Under the pieces are notes generated by a model. That model had not been told where the DNA came from. It searched no databases and saw nothing but the letters and a program-made list of their open reading frames with translations. Below, in pieces: positions 54,761 through 64,000 of a stretch of DNA of 64,000 nucleotides (its first letter is position 1; each line of letters opens with the position of its first letter). The DNA is from Gyromitra esculenta (taxonomy: Eukaryota > Ascomycota > Pezizomycetes > Pezizales > Discinaceae), in NCBI GenBank assembly GCA_038503075.1, contig JBCAML010000023.1:310001-374000 (forward strand), given 5' to 3'. Position numbers and translations under genes: made by a program.

Positions 54761-55938
54761 CTATTTTGTGGGCGGTCCACTAATCAACCGACGGTTCCTT
54801 TTGCGGCCTTCATTACTAGTAGCTATAGTTAATTCAACCGCAGCTAACTGAGCTTGATGTTCGAGTGCACGGTTTTCCCTTTCCAATCTTTCGATGCGCC
54901 GTTCAAGCTTTTCAATTTTTGTTGACTTTTCTTGGTTTTCTCTCGTTAAAAACATCGCTATAGTTGATTGGACTTCTCTTTCGACTTGGCGGTTTGGATC
55001 CATATAGTGCGCAAGCCCAGCTCTTACTTTTTGCATGTCGTTAATGACTGGAGAACGGCTAGAGTGCGGGATAGCTGATACTTGAAGGCCGGAACAAGAT
55101 CGGCTTGAACTAGTTTGACGGCTACGAGACCACCCTGGATTGTTTTGACTGCTATTTGAAATACGATTTGCAGCTGCTGTTGAATTTTCTGGCTGGGATC
55201 CAGGTAGTGGTGGTGGTAACATTGATTGTGAATCTCTGTTGTGTTCTGGCCTCAATAGGTGTTGTTGGCTACTAGGTGATGGGCTCGCAGGAGATGCACT
55301 TGCAGGTGGTTGATTTTCTTCAATGTGATGCGTATTTAAGGAATCACCTGCCGGTGGTGTTGACCTTAATGACGATAAACGTTTGGTAAGACCAAAATTA
55401 CCTTCATTATATAAAGGATCATTAATGAAATCGGGTGGCATAGAATCATCTATTCCTGCTATGCACACACTTCCTTCGATACTCCGTGCTATTCTTTTAG
55501 CTTCTTTTATGTTCCAAGGGCAACTCGGACCTCCAGTTGGTTTGGTTGAACTGACGCGTTGATTCCTACAAAAACATATAAGTAACCATCCTTATTCTAG
55601 GTATTTTTCTGTTGTTTGACTTTATACTATAAGAGTACTTACCATTGTTTTTTCAAGGAATCATTTCAACGTGTAGGATAATTCTCTCCCTCCGCCCACC
55701 CATTATACTCATAAAATGCCATACCCCACATATCTGGCCCAATTGGATGATATGTATCAATAATTTCCAGTAGCATGGTAATTTCTGGCTCGGTAAAGCT
55801 ACGAGAACTAGGCTGGCGGCCACGCATACGGCGTTGATTAGCAGATGATTGCTGTGAAGCTGATAAAGGGGTACGACTAGAGGTTGAAACTGTAGCTTGA
55901 AACTGACTGCTAAGGGGAATAGATTGAGAGCCAGACAT
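54761..55938 (-). pseudogene. Myb/SANT-like partner protein of the PIF/Harbinger element
   Basis: Exon 1 (55938 to about 55647) is Ser/Gln rich, then has the Myb-like region RSFTEPEITMLLEIIDTYHP and YNGWAEGENYPTR. A TGA at 55666-55668 is followed by NDSLKKQ and a GTAAGT donor. Exon 2 from about 55566 continues with KPTGGPSCPWNIKEAKRIAR, typical of this fungal companion family, a disordered Ser/Pro stretch and a C-terminal coiled coil (KIEKLERRIERLERENRALE), ending at 54761. Such proteins bind element ends and bring the transposase to the nucleus. One stop apart, the gene is intact. Confidence 0.75.
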
Positions 55939-56586
55939 GGTGGATATAAAGGTAGTTTTTAAATTTTTTAGGTGTTTGAATGCTTGACTCAGAGGCTAAT
56001 TTTGCTGTAAGGTTGATTGCTCTAATAGAGGTGCCAGTGGACGCAAAATATAAGTAACAAGTTTGGAATATTTGCACATATATTAATTGACGTCAAGTAC
56101 TTGTAATTCATTATACCAGCCTTCTTCCTTTTTTCTATGACGTTCATAATTATATACGTCATTATAAACTTGAACTTGAATTGCCAGTGTGATTTTCATT
56201 ACTGGTAATCACAAGGTCTGAGTCCTATTGTTCAGAGGTCAAAGCCCACAGCGAACTACTTTGATGAACATGGTAGCCATTCTGAGCAAAATAGTAATTG
56301 AAAGTTACAAATAAGCGACAACCACCACGACAGGACGAATTTTTGGAAATAACTCAACAACCAACAGTCTAAACAACAAACCAGGCATATATTCGAAATC
56401 AGCAGAGAATTCTCTATCAGTATACCCACCCGCGAAAATCCAACTCAACTTTTGCGGTTTTCAGTGTTCCTACCTCAGTATTCTGAGTGGTTACCCCACC
56501 AAAATTGGCCCATTCCCAACCAATTTTCGGGTTTTTAGCAAGTATCTCCACAACCAGATAAGCTATTTATTAGCTTTATGTTCAGA
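55939..56586. other. Non-coding flank of the Harbinger element
   Basis: No supported gene. It should include the right end of the Harbinger element, which I could not delimit. Confidence 0.3.
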
Positions 56587-56591
56587 CCTGA

Positions 56592-57000
56592 TCTCAAGGA
56601 GTGAGATTCTCGTCAAGCTCTCGGGTATCCCCCAAGATGAGCTGTGCTACTTGAACGAGAAACTGACAACGAGAGTGTACATGAAGATTCTACAAGCTCT
56701 ATCAACGGATCAAGTTATGATGACTTGATGGCAGCGACAGCGAAGGATTACGAGGTGTAACCGAGGTGTGTATTGAGAAATACCGAAGTGTACAATAGAA
56801 GACGTTGCTTAAGGAAAAAAGAAGAAAAAGTACAACAAGAGGGGAGGACCCTTCGCTTATATACCCATATTTCATCCTTCTGATGACAAACATATGACTC
56901 ATTGTAAATAAAAACCAAAGAAAACGCAAGGAATAACTGTAGCACCTAACAACCATATACCCACAAGTTTATCCGACTAACGGAACAACCATCCATGAAA
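56592..57000 (-). mobile_element. Solo LTR, subfamily B
   Basis: 409 bp from TCTCAAGGAGTGAG to CATCCATGAAA. Flanks CCTGA and CCTAA differ at one base. Confidence 0.88.
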
Positions 57001-57307
57001 CCTAAAGCCTGGGCCTTTGTCCTTGTTTACTGCTGGGTTATTATTAAAAAAGAGATAGCAGCAATCCTATAACTAGATAAAACCTCGGCAATACCTCGGC
57101 AGAAATTCGAACCCTAACCCATAGAGAGACAGCGCATCACCCTGTTGCCAAGACTTCTAGTACCTTCTGGAAGGTACCAGAGTTAATCAGATAAGCAATA
57201 AAACAACTAGCGAGATCAAGATAAGATAAGGACGATAAGAGAGATTTGATCCTAAATTAGATCTTAAGAATAAGATCTGATAAGAAAGATACGCTATCAA
57301 GGAAAGG

Positions 57308-59325
57308 ATGAAGGCTGAAGGAAGAAACATGCTAGTCGGAGGAAGTGTGAAGGATGTGTATTGGAAGAACGGATGCAAAACATCCACGCCGTACCCAGGA
57401 TATGGACAAACCTCTGCTGGCCCATTGCTTACTCACCTGCTAGGTGCGGGAATTAAGTGGTATGTCTGGGAAGGGAAAACCAGAAGCGGGGAAGTCAGCG
57501 AAATGGTTGAGATCGGAGAAGAGTGTATCATCCCATCTAAGTGGGGTATGGAAATAGGAAGTGAGAAGAAGGAAAGCAATTGTGAAATGGCCGAAATCGA
57601 GAGAACCAAAGACGGAAGTAACGAAGATGAAAAAAAAATGCCAACCCAGTCAATTTACGGTGAAGGCAGTGACTGGCATGAGGGTAACAGCAGAATGGAT
57701 ACACCATCAGTTTTACCAGGTATAGTTAGTATGGAAGCTATGCTAGAGAAAGACTGGATAGCTAAGGAGGACGAGGAATGGCGAGCAAAGATGAAGGAGA
57801 AACGTGATGAGGTGTGGGAAAAAGAGGAGCGAGAAAAGAAGACAGCCGAAATTGTGAAGGAACAAACAGGAGTGATTGGAAAAATGGAGAATGAAGAAAT
57901 GGAGGACGAGTGGATAAATGATATTGAGGAAATGGTATGGGAAAAGATATGTTAACAAAGTGATGGAAGGGTGCAAAAAAGAAGGAGGAAACGTCGGAGG
58001 AATGAAGGAAGTAAGGGAAGCTCTGGAATGCGAAGTTGAAAAAGCTAAAGAGAAAAGGGAAGAAAAAAGGAAAAGGGGCGTGAACGATGTGGGCGAGAAA
58101 GGAGAGGTGAATAACCGGAAGAATGTTGGAGGTGTTAGGATAATCAAAAACACCAAGAAAACGATCATCAGAGCAGTAGTCATGGGACTGCTAGCGAGCA
58201 AATACGCACATGTACCGGCACTCAACAAAGGGAAAGGGAGAGAAGAAATTAGAAGAAAGACGCCGGAGAGAGGCAAACCGTCAGAAAAGAGAAAAATGTC
58301 CTTGGAGGAAAGAATGGAAAGAGCAGAGAAACAAATATACGGACAAGGAAAGAGGATCTACGAGTTGGAATGTGAGGTCAGACACTGGAAGGGGGAAAGC
58401 GAAAGCAGAAGGGAGGCAGGGATACAAGAAAGGGAAACGAAAAAACAAACCAGGTCAACGCCGCCACCACTACTGTTCAAGTACCCAGAACCAAAAGAAC
58501 AAGACAACAGAGGCCCACTTAATTACGCGAAAGCAGTTAAGATAACAGCACCTGCTTTCTCTGCATGGATGATAGTTGCGAGAGAAAAAGAAGCGGCAAG
58601 GAAGGCCAAAGAAGCATATCACCAAAAGATGCTGAAGAATGAGAGAGAAAGGGCTGAGAAAGGGAAAGCAGTTCTGGTTGTGGGAGAAAGGAAAAGCAAG
58701 CAGGAAGGTAAGGAACACACAGTAGGACGAGCTAATGAGTACAGCAGCGGATCTAGGTATCGAGAAAGAAGAGATCAAGGAAGTCAGTACTACGATGAAA
58801 GGCAATCTTAAAATTGTCCTTAAAAAAGAAGAAAGTAAGGAAAGGATCGTCAATGTGCTAGCGGAAAGAAATGTCACAGCCAGATCACTTGATAGATGGG
58901 CAGGAATCATAGTAAATGGATGGAACTTCGATGAATGGAAAGACATTATGGGAGGCATCCAGGAAATTTTGGAAAAAGCATGGGGGGTAAATGTAATGAA
59001 GGAGGCAAGGTGGCTAGCTGATACCCGAGACATGAAACCGAATGGCAGAGCACAGGCAGTTGTTGTACACGTCGCCAAGGCATCAGAACGAGAGGAGATC
59101 CTTAAGAGTGCATGGTTCCGAACCATGGATGAAGAAGGATACGCTGTTAACAAGAAGCAAGAAGGATATGCGATGTGGATGAGGGAATTTACTCAGAATG
59201 GACATACTTCTAACAAGCTCAAGTGCAATAAGTGCCAGGGTGAGAGGCATAGGTGGTGGCAGTGCACGAACGCCAAAAAATGCGGAGAATGCAACAGGAA
59301 CGGACACTCATCATGGCATCATTAA
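57308..59325 (+). pseudogene. LINE ORF1 (gag-like), charged coiled coil and zinc knuckles
   Basis: Three frames cover it (57308-57955, 57918-58811, 58735-59325). The N-terminal thirds are extremely Glu/Lys rich (KEKRDEVWEKEEREKKTAEI). The C-terminal third has an RNA-binding-like fold region (NLKIVLKKEESKERIVNVLA, WAGIIVNGWNFDEWKDIMGG) and two knuckles, CNKCQGERHRWWQC and CGECNRNGHSSWHH. Such proteins package LINE RNA. Frame changes near 57940 and 58790 make it non-functional. Confidence 0.78.
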
Positions 59326-59329
59326 ATGA

Positions 59330-61276
59330 GAGGAGTTCGAGGAGACAACACCCACAAACCCACACGAATGTAATGAATCATTACAACCGGAAAGAAGGAC
59401 TAGGGACACAAGGCGAGGGAGTGAAAATCTCTCACGGATGGCTTCTCGTTAAGCCCTTCGGTATCCCCGAAGGTGAGCAGTGCTACTTAAGCGAGAAACC
59501 AATACGTTCGAAGAGTGCGGTATAGTCTACAGGTCCTACGAAGAGTATACTTCAAGGTGAAGTATCGGCGATGTTTCACAGCGACAGCGAGGATTCTAAG
59601 GTAGAATCGAAGTAGAATTATAACAGATACAGCAGAAGTGAAACGAGAACGTTGCTTAAGAGAAGAAGAAAGAAAGTACGAAGAACAAGCAAAATCCTTC
59701 CCTTAAATACCCCGCTTTTACCCAACACAACCCAATAACCGATAACACCCGAAATACAATAACATTATCTTACAACCGAAAAGCACAACAACCATATCCT
59801 CGAACCCTAATCCCATATCCAATCCTTAATCCGTGAAAAAATCATTCAGCACAACTGCAATAAATCAACCAATGGAATGCAAAACCTAATAGACGACAGT
59901 GGAACGGCAGATATCGTCGCTGTATGGGAACCGTGGATAGGGAGTAGGAATAAGAAAAAGAAAACAGCAGGAGCAGCTGAAGTAGGGAACGGTCAGATAA
60001 CAGTAGGACACAATGGATATGACATTGTGTTCAAGCAAGGAATGGAAGGAAATACAGCAGGGGTAATGTGGATGGTAAGGAAAGACAGTGGACTAAAATG
60101 GACAGTCAGGGATGATATCAGGGACCATTGGGACGCCAGCATCATCGACATACAGCTATTTGAAGATCAAAGAGTCCTACGCATAGTAAATGTATATAAC
60201 CAGAATCACGGGGCGAGAAACGGCTGGTGCTTAAAAGAATGGCCAGGTTCAGTAGGTGAAGGAGTTGACCTCTTGGTAGTTGGTGACTTTAACGCCAGGG
60301 GTGCACTATGAGATACCAAATGAGAAAGTTGCAGAAAAGAAATGGTCATGGAGGTAATACACCATGAAGAGTTAGTTTTGCTAAATGAACTAGACCAAAT
60401 TACAAGAAGAAGAGGAGATGAGGAATCAGTCCTTGATTTAGCATGGGTAGGAGAGAATATGGAAAGGAGATGTAATTGGAGGATAATAGAAGAGGTGGAC
60501 ACCGGATCCGACCATGCGACCATCGAGATCACCTATATTGAAAAGGCCGATAGAATACTCAATCCAATGAGCAAAAGATGGAACATCAAAAAAGTGGACT
60601 GTAAAAAGGTACAGGAAACGGCGGACCAACTAATTGATAATAAGGAACTAGTATGGCAACAAGCCATCGAAGTGAAAGACACCAAACGAATGGCCAAAAT
60701 ACTGGAAGTAACGGTGGTCGCAGCAATGGAAGCTGCAATTCCAGAAGCAAGAATGTCTTGAAGAAGCAAGAAATGGTTCGATTCGGGAATCAAGGAAAAA
60801 AGAAAGATATTGAACAGACATAAGAGGTGGGCAAAAAAAAGAGGAGAGTGGAAGAAAGAGGAGGAAAATGAGTGAAAAAAAGAAAGAAACGAGTTGTTCA
60901 GAGAAATAAGGAAAAAGAAGAAGGAAATGTGGGAGGAATTCATTGGGGAAGCCAAAAGCCCAAAAGAGATGTGGACGGTATGAAGGGCTCTGAATAATAG
61001 AATATACATGAAAATGCTAACCCTAAAAAACCCACAAAACCAAGCGTGAGCTGGAGATTTCCAAGCGAAAGAAAAACTCCTACAAGAAAAACACTTCCCT
61101 AAAGCACCAAAACGAGACCAAGAGCGAGAATGAACAGGGAAACCCAGAGGAAGCATTGCGAATGTAACGAACCAAGAAGTGAAAGAAGCCATCGAAACCC
61201 AGGGGAATAACAAAGCACCAGGACAAGATGGAATCATGCCAAAAGTCCTTAAAAAGTTAGACAACAAGTTTAGGGA
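59330..61276 (+). pseudogene. LINE ORF2: endonuclease and start of reverse transcriptase
   Basis: Removing the LTR at 59430-59838 with one AAATC copy gives the standard endonuclease start VKIIQHNCNKSTNGM, followed by DIVAVWEPWIGSRN, a catalytic VVGDFNARGAL and DTGSDHATIEI at the C-terminal active site. Beyond 60761 several TGA codons interrupt a pre-RT helical region (ELFREIRKKKKEMWEEFIGE) and the RT motif-1 start (NNKAPGQDGIMP). The rest of RT is lost at the chromovirus junction. Confidence 0.8.
59430..59838 (-). mobile_element. Solo LTR, subfamily A, nested in the LINE
   Basis: 409 bp from TCTCACGGATGG to AATCCGTGAAA with perfect duplication AAATC (59425-59429 and 59839-59843). Confidence 0.93.
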
Positions 61277-61684
61277 TCTCACGGATGGTCTCTCTCTAAG
61301 CCCTTCAGTATCCCTGAAGGTGAGCAGTGCTACTTAAGCGAGAAACCAACACGTTCAAGGAGTGCAGTATGGTCTACAGGTCCTACGGGGGGTGTACTTC
61401 AAGGCGAAGTATCGGTGATGTTTTCACAGCGACAGCGAGGATTCTAAGGCAGAATCGAAGTGGAATTATAACAGATACAGTAGAAGTGGAACGAGAACGT
61501 TGCTTAAGGAAAGAAGAAGAAGAGAACCAAACACGATCGAAATCCATCGCTTAAATACCCCGCTTTCCTTAACAAAACTCATAACCGAAAAATAACCGAA
61601 GAACAAAGAGATTGTACAATCCTCCAAATCACAATACAACCGACAACCCAACCACGACTTACTATCCGAGATCAATCCATGAAA
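61277..61684 (-). repeat. 3' LTR of chromovirus element 2
   Basis: 408 bp from TCTCACGGATGG to ATCCATGAAA, followed by the same GTAGCTCCCCTCTT purine/pyrimidine tract as in element 1. Confidence 0.93.
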
Positions 61685-63063
61685 GTAGCTCCCCTCTTCA
61701 AGCGTGAGCTCCTGCGAACACTAGGAGTAGCCAACGTCTGGGTACCCAAAAACTTTTCCAGTGCCGAAGTATCTACAAGGTCCTCCACAGGTTCCCAGGT
61801 AGGATGGGCATAGCCGGTCCATTCGACGAGGTATTGTTGTTTATTGCGATATATACGTTGATCCAAGATTTTCTCGATATAATACTCTTCTTGCTCGTTG
61901 ACAACAATAGGCGCCGGTGGAGGGATAATTTGTCCTGGGAGAGCATCGTGAGCCGCGGGTTTTAACAGAGAAACATGAAATACCGGATGATATTTGACCG
62001 ACGAAGGGAGGTCAATCTCATAGGCAAATGGGGAAACAATTTTCTTCACTGTGTAGGGACCCATCCATTTCCAATCTAATTTCCTGGCGTTACGAGTAGT
62101 TCTAATATTCTTCATGGATACGAAGACTTGGTCGTTGATTTGATACGCCGGGGCTGGAGTTCGGTGTTTATTAACAGCGGTCTCTTGGATGTCTTGAGCG
62201 GTTCTAATCTGTATCCTAAGGTGATCGTACAGCTCCTGCATCTTATTGGCAAAAGTAGCGGCGTCTTGACTCTGAGGGGTGGTCGTCGGGGGAACGAGGG
62301 AAGTATCGAATCGAGGGTGGTATCCGTAATTAGCTAAAAAGGGGGATACTTTCGTACTCGCCGATTCTTGGTTATTAGCCGAGAATTCCGCCATAGGTAG
62401 CCATCTGTTCCAATCTTCTTGTTGATAGGATACGTATGATCGGAGGTACTGTTCCATTACCGCGTTTAATCTCTCTGTTTGCCCGTCTGTTTCTGGGTGG
62501 AAAGCAGTGGACATCCGGGCTCGTATTCCTAAACGTTGGCATAATTCTTTCCAGAAATGGGCAGTGAATTGAGTGCCTCGGTCAGAAGTAATGTGCGTGG
62601 GTAAACCGTGTAGCTTCCAGACGTGTTGTAGATATAGATCAGCTACGTCTCTGGAATTGACGGTGGTATTACAAGGGATAAGGTGACGCATTTTAGACAG
62701 ACGGTCAACCACTACCATAATAGCGTCATAGCCGTTTGATTCAGGTAGGCCGGTAACGAAATCCATAGAGATTTCTTGCCATGGTCGGTTAGGAATAGGT
62801 AGGGGGCGGAGAACTCCTTGCGTGCGTTGGGTGGCTGGTTTTGCTTTCTGGCAGATATGGCAATTTCGGACATATCTACTGATTGACTCCCTCATCTTGG
62901 GCCAATAGAATCCTCTGGTAAGGAGTTCGAAAGTCTTGTCCCGACCTGGGTGGCCAGCGGCGGGGACGTCATGGTGTCTTTTGATCAATTCAAGGCGGAG
63001 GGGAGCAAAGTCTGGAACGTAGATACAATCTCTGTAATAGAGTTTGTTGTTCTCTTTTTGCAC
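61672..63063 (-). pseudogene. Integrase - chromodomain part of Pol, element 2
   Basis: 463 open codons starting in the linker before the zinc domain. It shows HHDVPAAGHPGRDK and CHICQ (HHCC), SMDFVTGLPESNGYD (Asp), ITSDRGTQFTAHF (Asp), GQTERLNAVM (Glu), WKWMGPYTVKK and the chromodomain YLVEWTGYAHPTWEPVEDL. It ends just inside the LTR. Very similar to element 1 in protein but clearly diverged at DNA level. Confidence 0.92.
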
Positions 63064-63596
63064 TCGCTTAAGGTGATCTCCTTGGATTGTTGGTCCTTAT
63101 TTCGTAACGCTAGGAGGATTTTTTCAGGGAATTTATCAGCGGTATATCCTTCTTTAAAGAGTTTTAATAAGGGGGCGTCCAATTCAGCGGCTTCATTTGA
63201 CAAAGAAGCCGACAACAAACTTAGCTTGGGATCTATATTTTCTTTCTTTAGCACCACCTGACTTTGGTGTGCTAGTCTTTCATCCCCTTCCTTGGGGAGA
63301 TCTCCCGATCTCCGAGTTAAAGCGTCCGGTTTCCCTCCTTCTTTGCCTGGTCGGTATGTGATTACGAAATCGAAGCGGGATAGGTACTCAGCCCATCTGG
63401 CTTGACGGCGGTTGAGTTGTTTGGTGCTCATAAAATACTCGAGGTTCTTATGGTCACTGATTACGTCAATAGGATGTTTCGAGCCTTCGAGTTCCGGGCG
63501 CCATTCTTCAAAGACCCGGATAATCGCCAGCAGTTCCTTGTCGTAAATTTCGTAATTACATTCCGCGGGGGAATGTTTCTTCGAAAAGAAGGCCAC
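62985..63596 (-). pseudogene. RNase H part of Pol, element 2
   Basis: [20 protein letters not shown], then [14 protein letters not shown] and [15 protein letters not shown], followed by the connection to the integrase. It overlaps the integrase frame by 79 bp because of a frameshift in the LSEC region near 63060. Confidence 0.9.
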
Positions 63597-64000
63597 CGGG
63601 TGTAGAATGCCATTATCATCGTATTGCGATAGGACTCCTCCGGATACGAAATCTGAAGCATCCGTTTACGATAATTTTCTTATCAGGATCGAAATGGATA
63701 AGAATCGGGGCGGTAGTAAAGGCGTGTTTGAGGTTTTCGAAGGCTACGTCGGCTTCGACCGACCATTCAAAAGTAATACCTTTCCTAGTGAGGGCAGTAA
63801 GAGGGGCAGCTAATTTAGAGAATCCTAGTATGAACCGGCGGTAAAAATTGGCAAAACCCAAAAACGCTTGAACATCTTTTACACTCCTGGGAGTTCCCCA
63901 TTCTCGAACAGCTTTGAGTTTTTCTTCATCCATTTTAATACCATCGGGGGTGAGGATAAGACCAAGGTACTTAGTAGTCTGTACCTCAAACTCGCATTTT
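63597..64000 (-). pseudogene. Reverse transcriptase C-terminal part, element 2 (partial)
   Basis: Reads MDEEKLKAVREWGTPRSVKD, FLGFANFYRRFILGFSKLAA and DPDKKIIV, the RT connection segment. It is separated from RNase H by a frameshift near 63660. The upstream part of RT, including the YLDD motif, lies outside the window. Confidence 0.88.

Larger units (their letters stand above)
57308..61276 (+). mobile_element. Tad-like LINE, interrupted and truncated by LTR elements
   Basis: ORF1 (57308-59325, two frame changes) is followed by ORF2 with an apurinic-type endonuclease and the start of reverse transcriptase. A solo LTR (59430-59838) sits at the endonuclease start and chromovirus element 2 (from 61277) cuts the RT domain after NNKAPGQDGIMPKVLKKL. 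The 5' end is not defined; 57001-57307 may be its leader. Confidence 0.82.
61277..64000 (-). mobile_element. Ty3/gypsy chromovirus element 2, truncated by window end
   Basis: 3' LTR at 61277-61684 followed by integrase with chromodomain, RNase H and part of RT on the minus strand. Same family as element 1. The 5' part and the second target duplication lie beyond 64000. The left flank is AGGGA. Confidence 0.93.

Noticed and set aside
58470..59153. Hydrophobic minus-strand ORF of 227 residues (and the similar 60533-61282 minus ORF of 249 residues)
   Set aside because: Both are shadows of the Lys/Glu-rich LINE ORF1 and ORF2 on the plus strand.

Overview
This window looks like a repeat-rich, gene-poor stretch of a filamentous fungal genome, most likely an ascomycete. 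The evidence is short GT-AG introns of about 50 bp with CTAAC-type branch points, a chromodomain Ty3/gypsy element, a PIF/Harbinger element with a Myb-like partner, a Tad-like LINE, and a broken fungal-type ferric reductase. A Pezizomycete (truffle-like) host would fit the repeat load, but this is a guess. I saw no rRNA, no convincing tRNA and no CRISPR.

Layout. 1-8 kb: two or three small multi-exon genes of unknown function (one with 37-residue tandem repeats and a frameshifted membrane tail), set among GCAACTTGC-type repeats that form an inverted pair at 3.6 and 7.2 kb, plus a repeat copied again at 48.8 kb. 8.7-16.3 kb: three solo LTRs, one of which was entered by a complete 5.85-kb chromovirus (10247-16092). 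16.5-25.9 kb: a ferric reductase pseudogene split by a 7,625-bp transposon (17671-25295) with ~54-bp terminal inverted repeats and a 6-bp target duplication. That transposon carries a multi-exon IS3/rve-type integrase and five other ORFs of unknown function, and has itself been hit by LTR insertions. 25.9-29.5 kb: five LTRs, two of which interrupt a secreted repeat-protein gene. 29.5-36.4 kb: a frameshifted coiled-coil gene, a small pseudogene, one LTR and a fungal DDE transposase. 36.4-52 kb: mostly non-coding, with a 1.7-kb TGTAACGG element, a small copia-like solo LTR, and at least ten small inverted-repeat elements. 52-56 kb: a PIF/Harbinger pair with a LINE fragment inside the transposase. 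57-61.3 kb: a Tad-like LINE cut by one solo LTR and then by a second chromovirus that runs off the window end.

Most nested insertions can be undone exactly with their 5- or 6-bp duplications, and in several cases (integrase, element ORF X1, repeat glycoprotein, PIF transposase, LINE ORF2) removing them restores one reading frame. Many older genes carry in-frame stops at positions where relatives or context suggest Arg or Gln, consistent with cytosine deamination (RIP-like or methylation decay). The most interesting object is the 17671-25295 multi-gene transposon.
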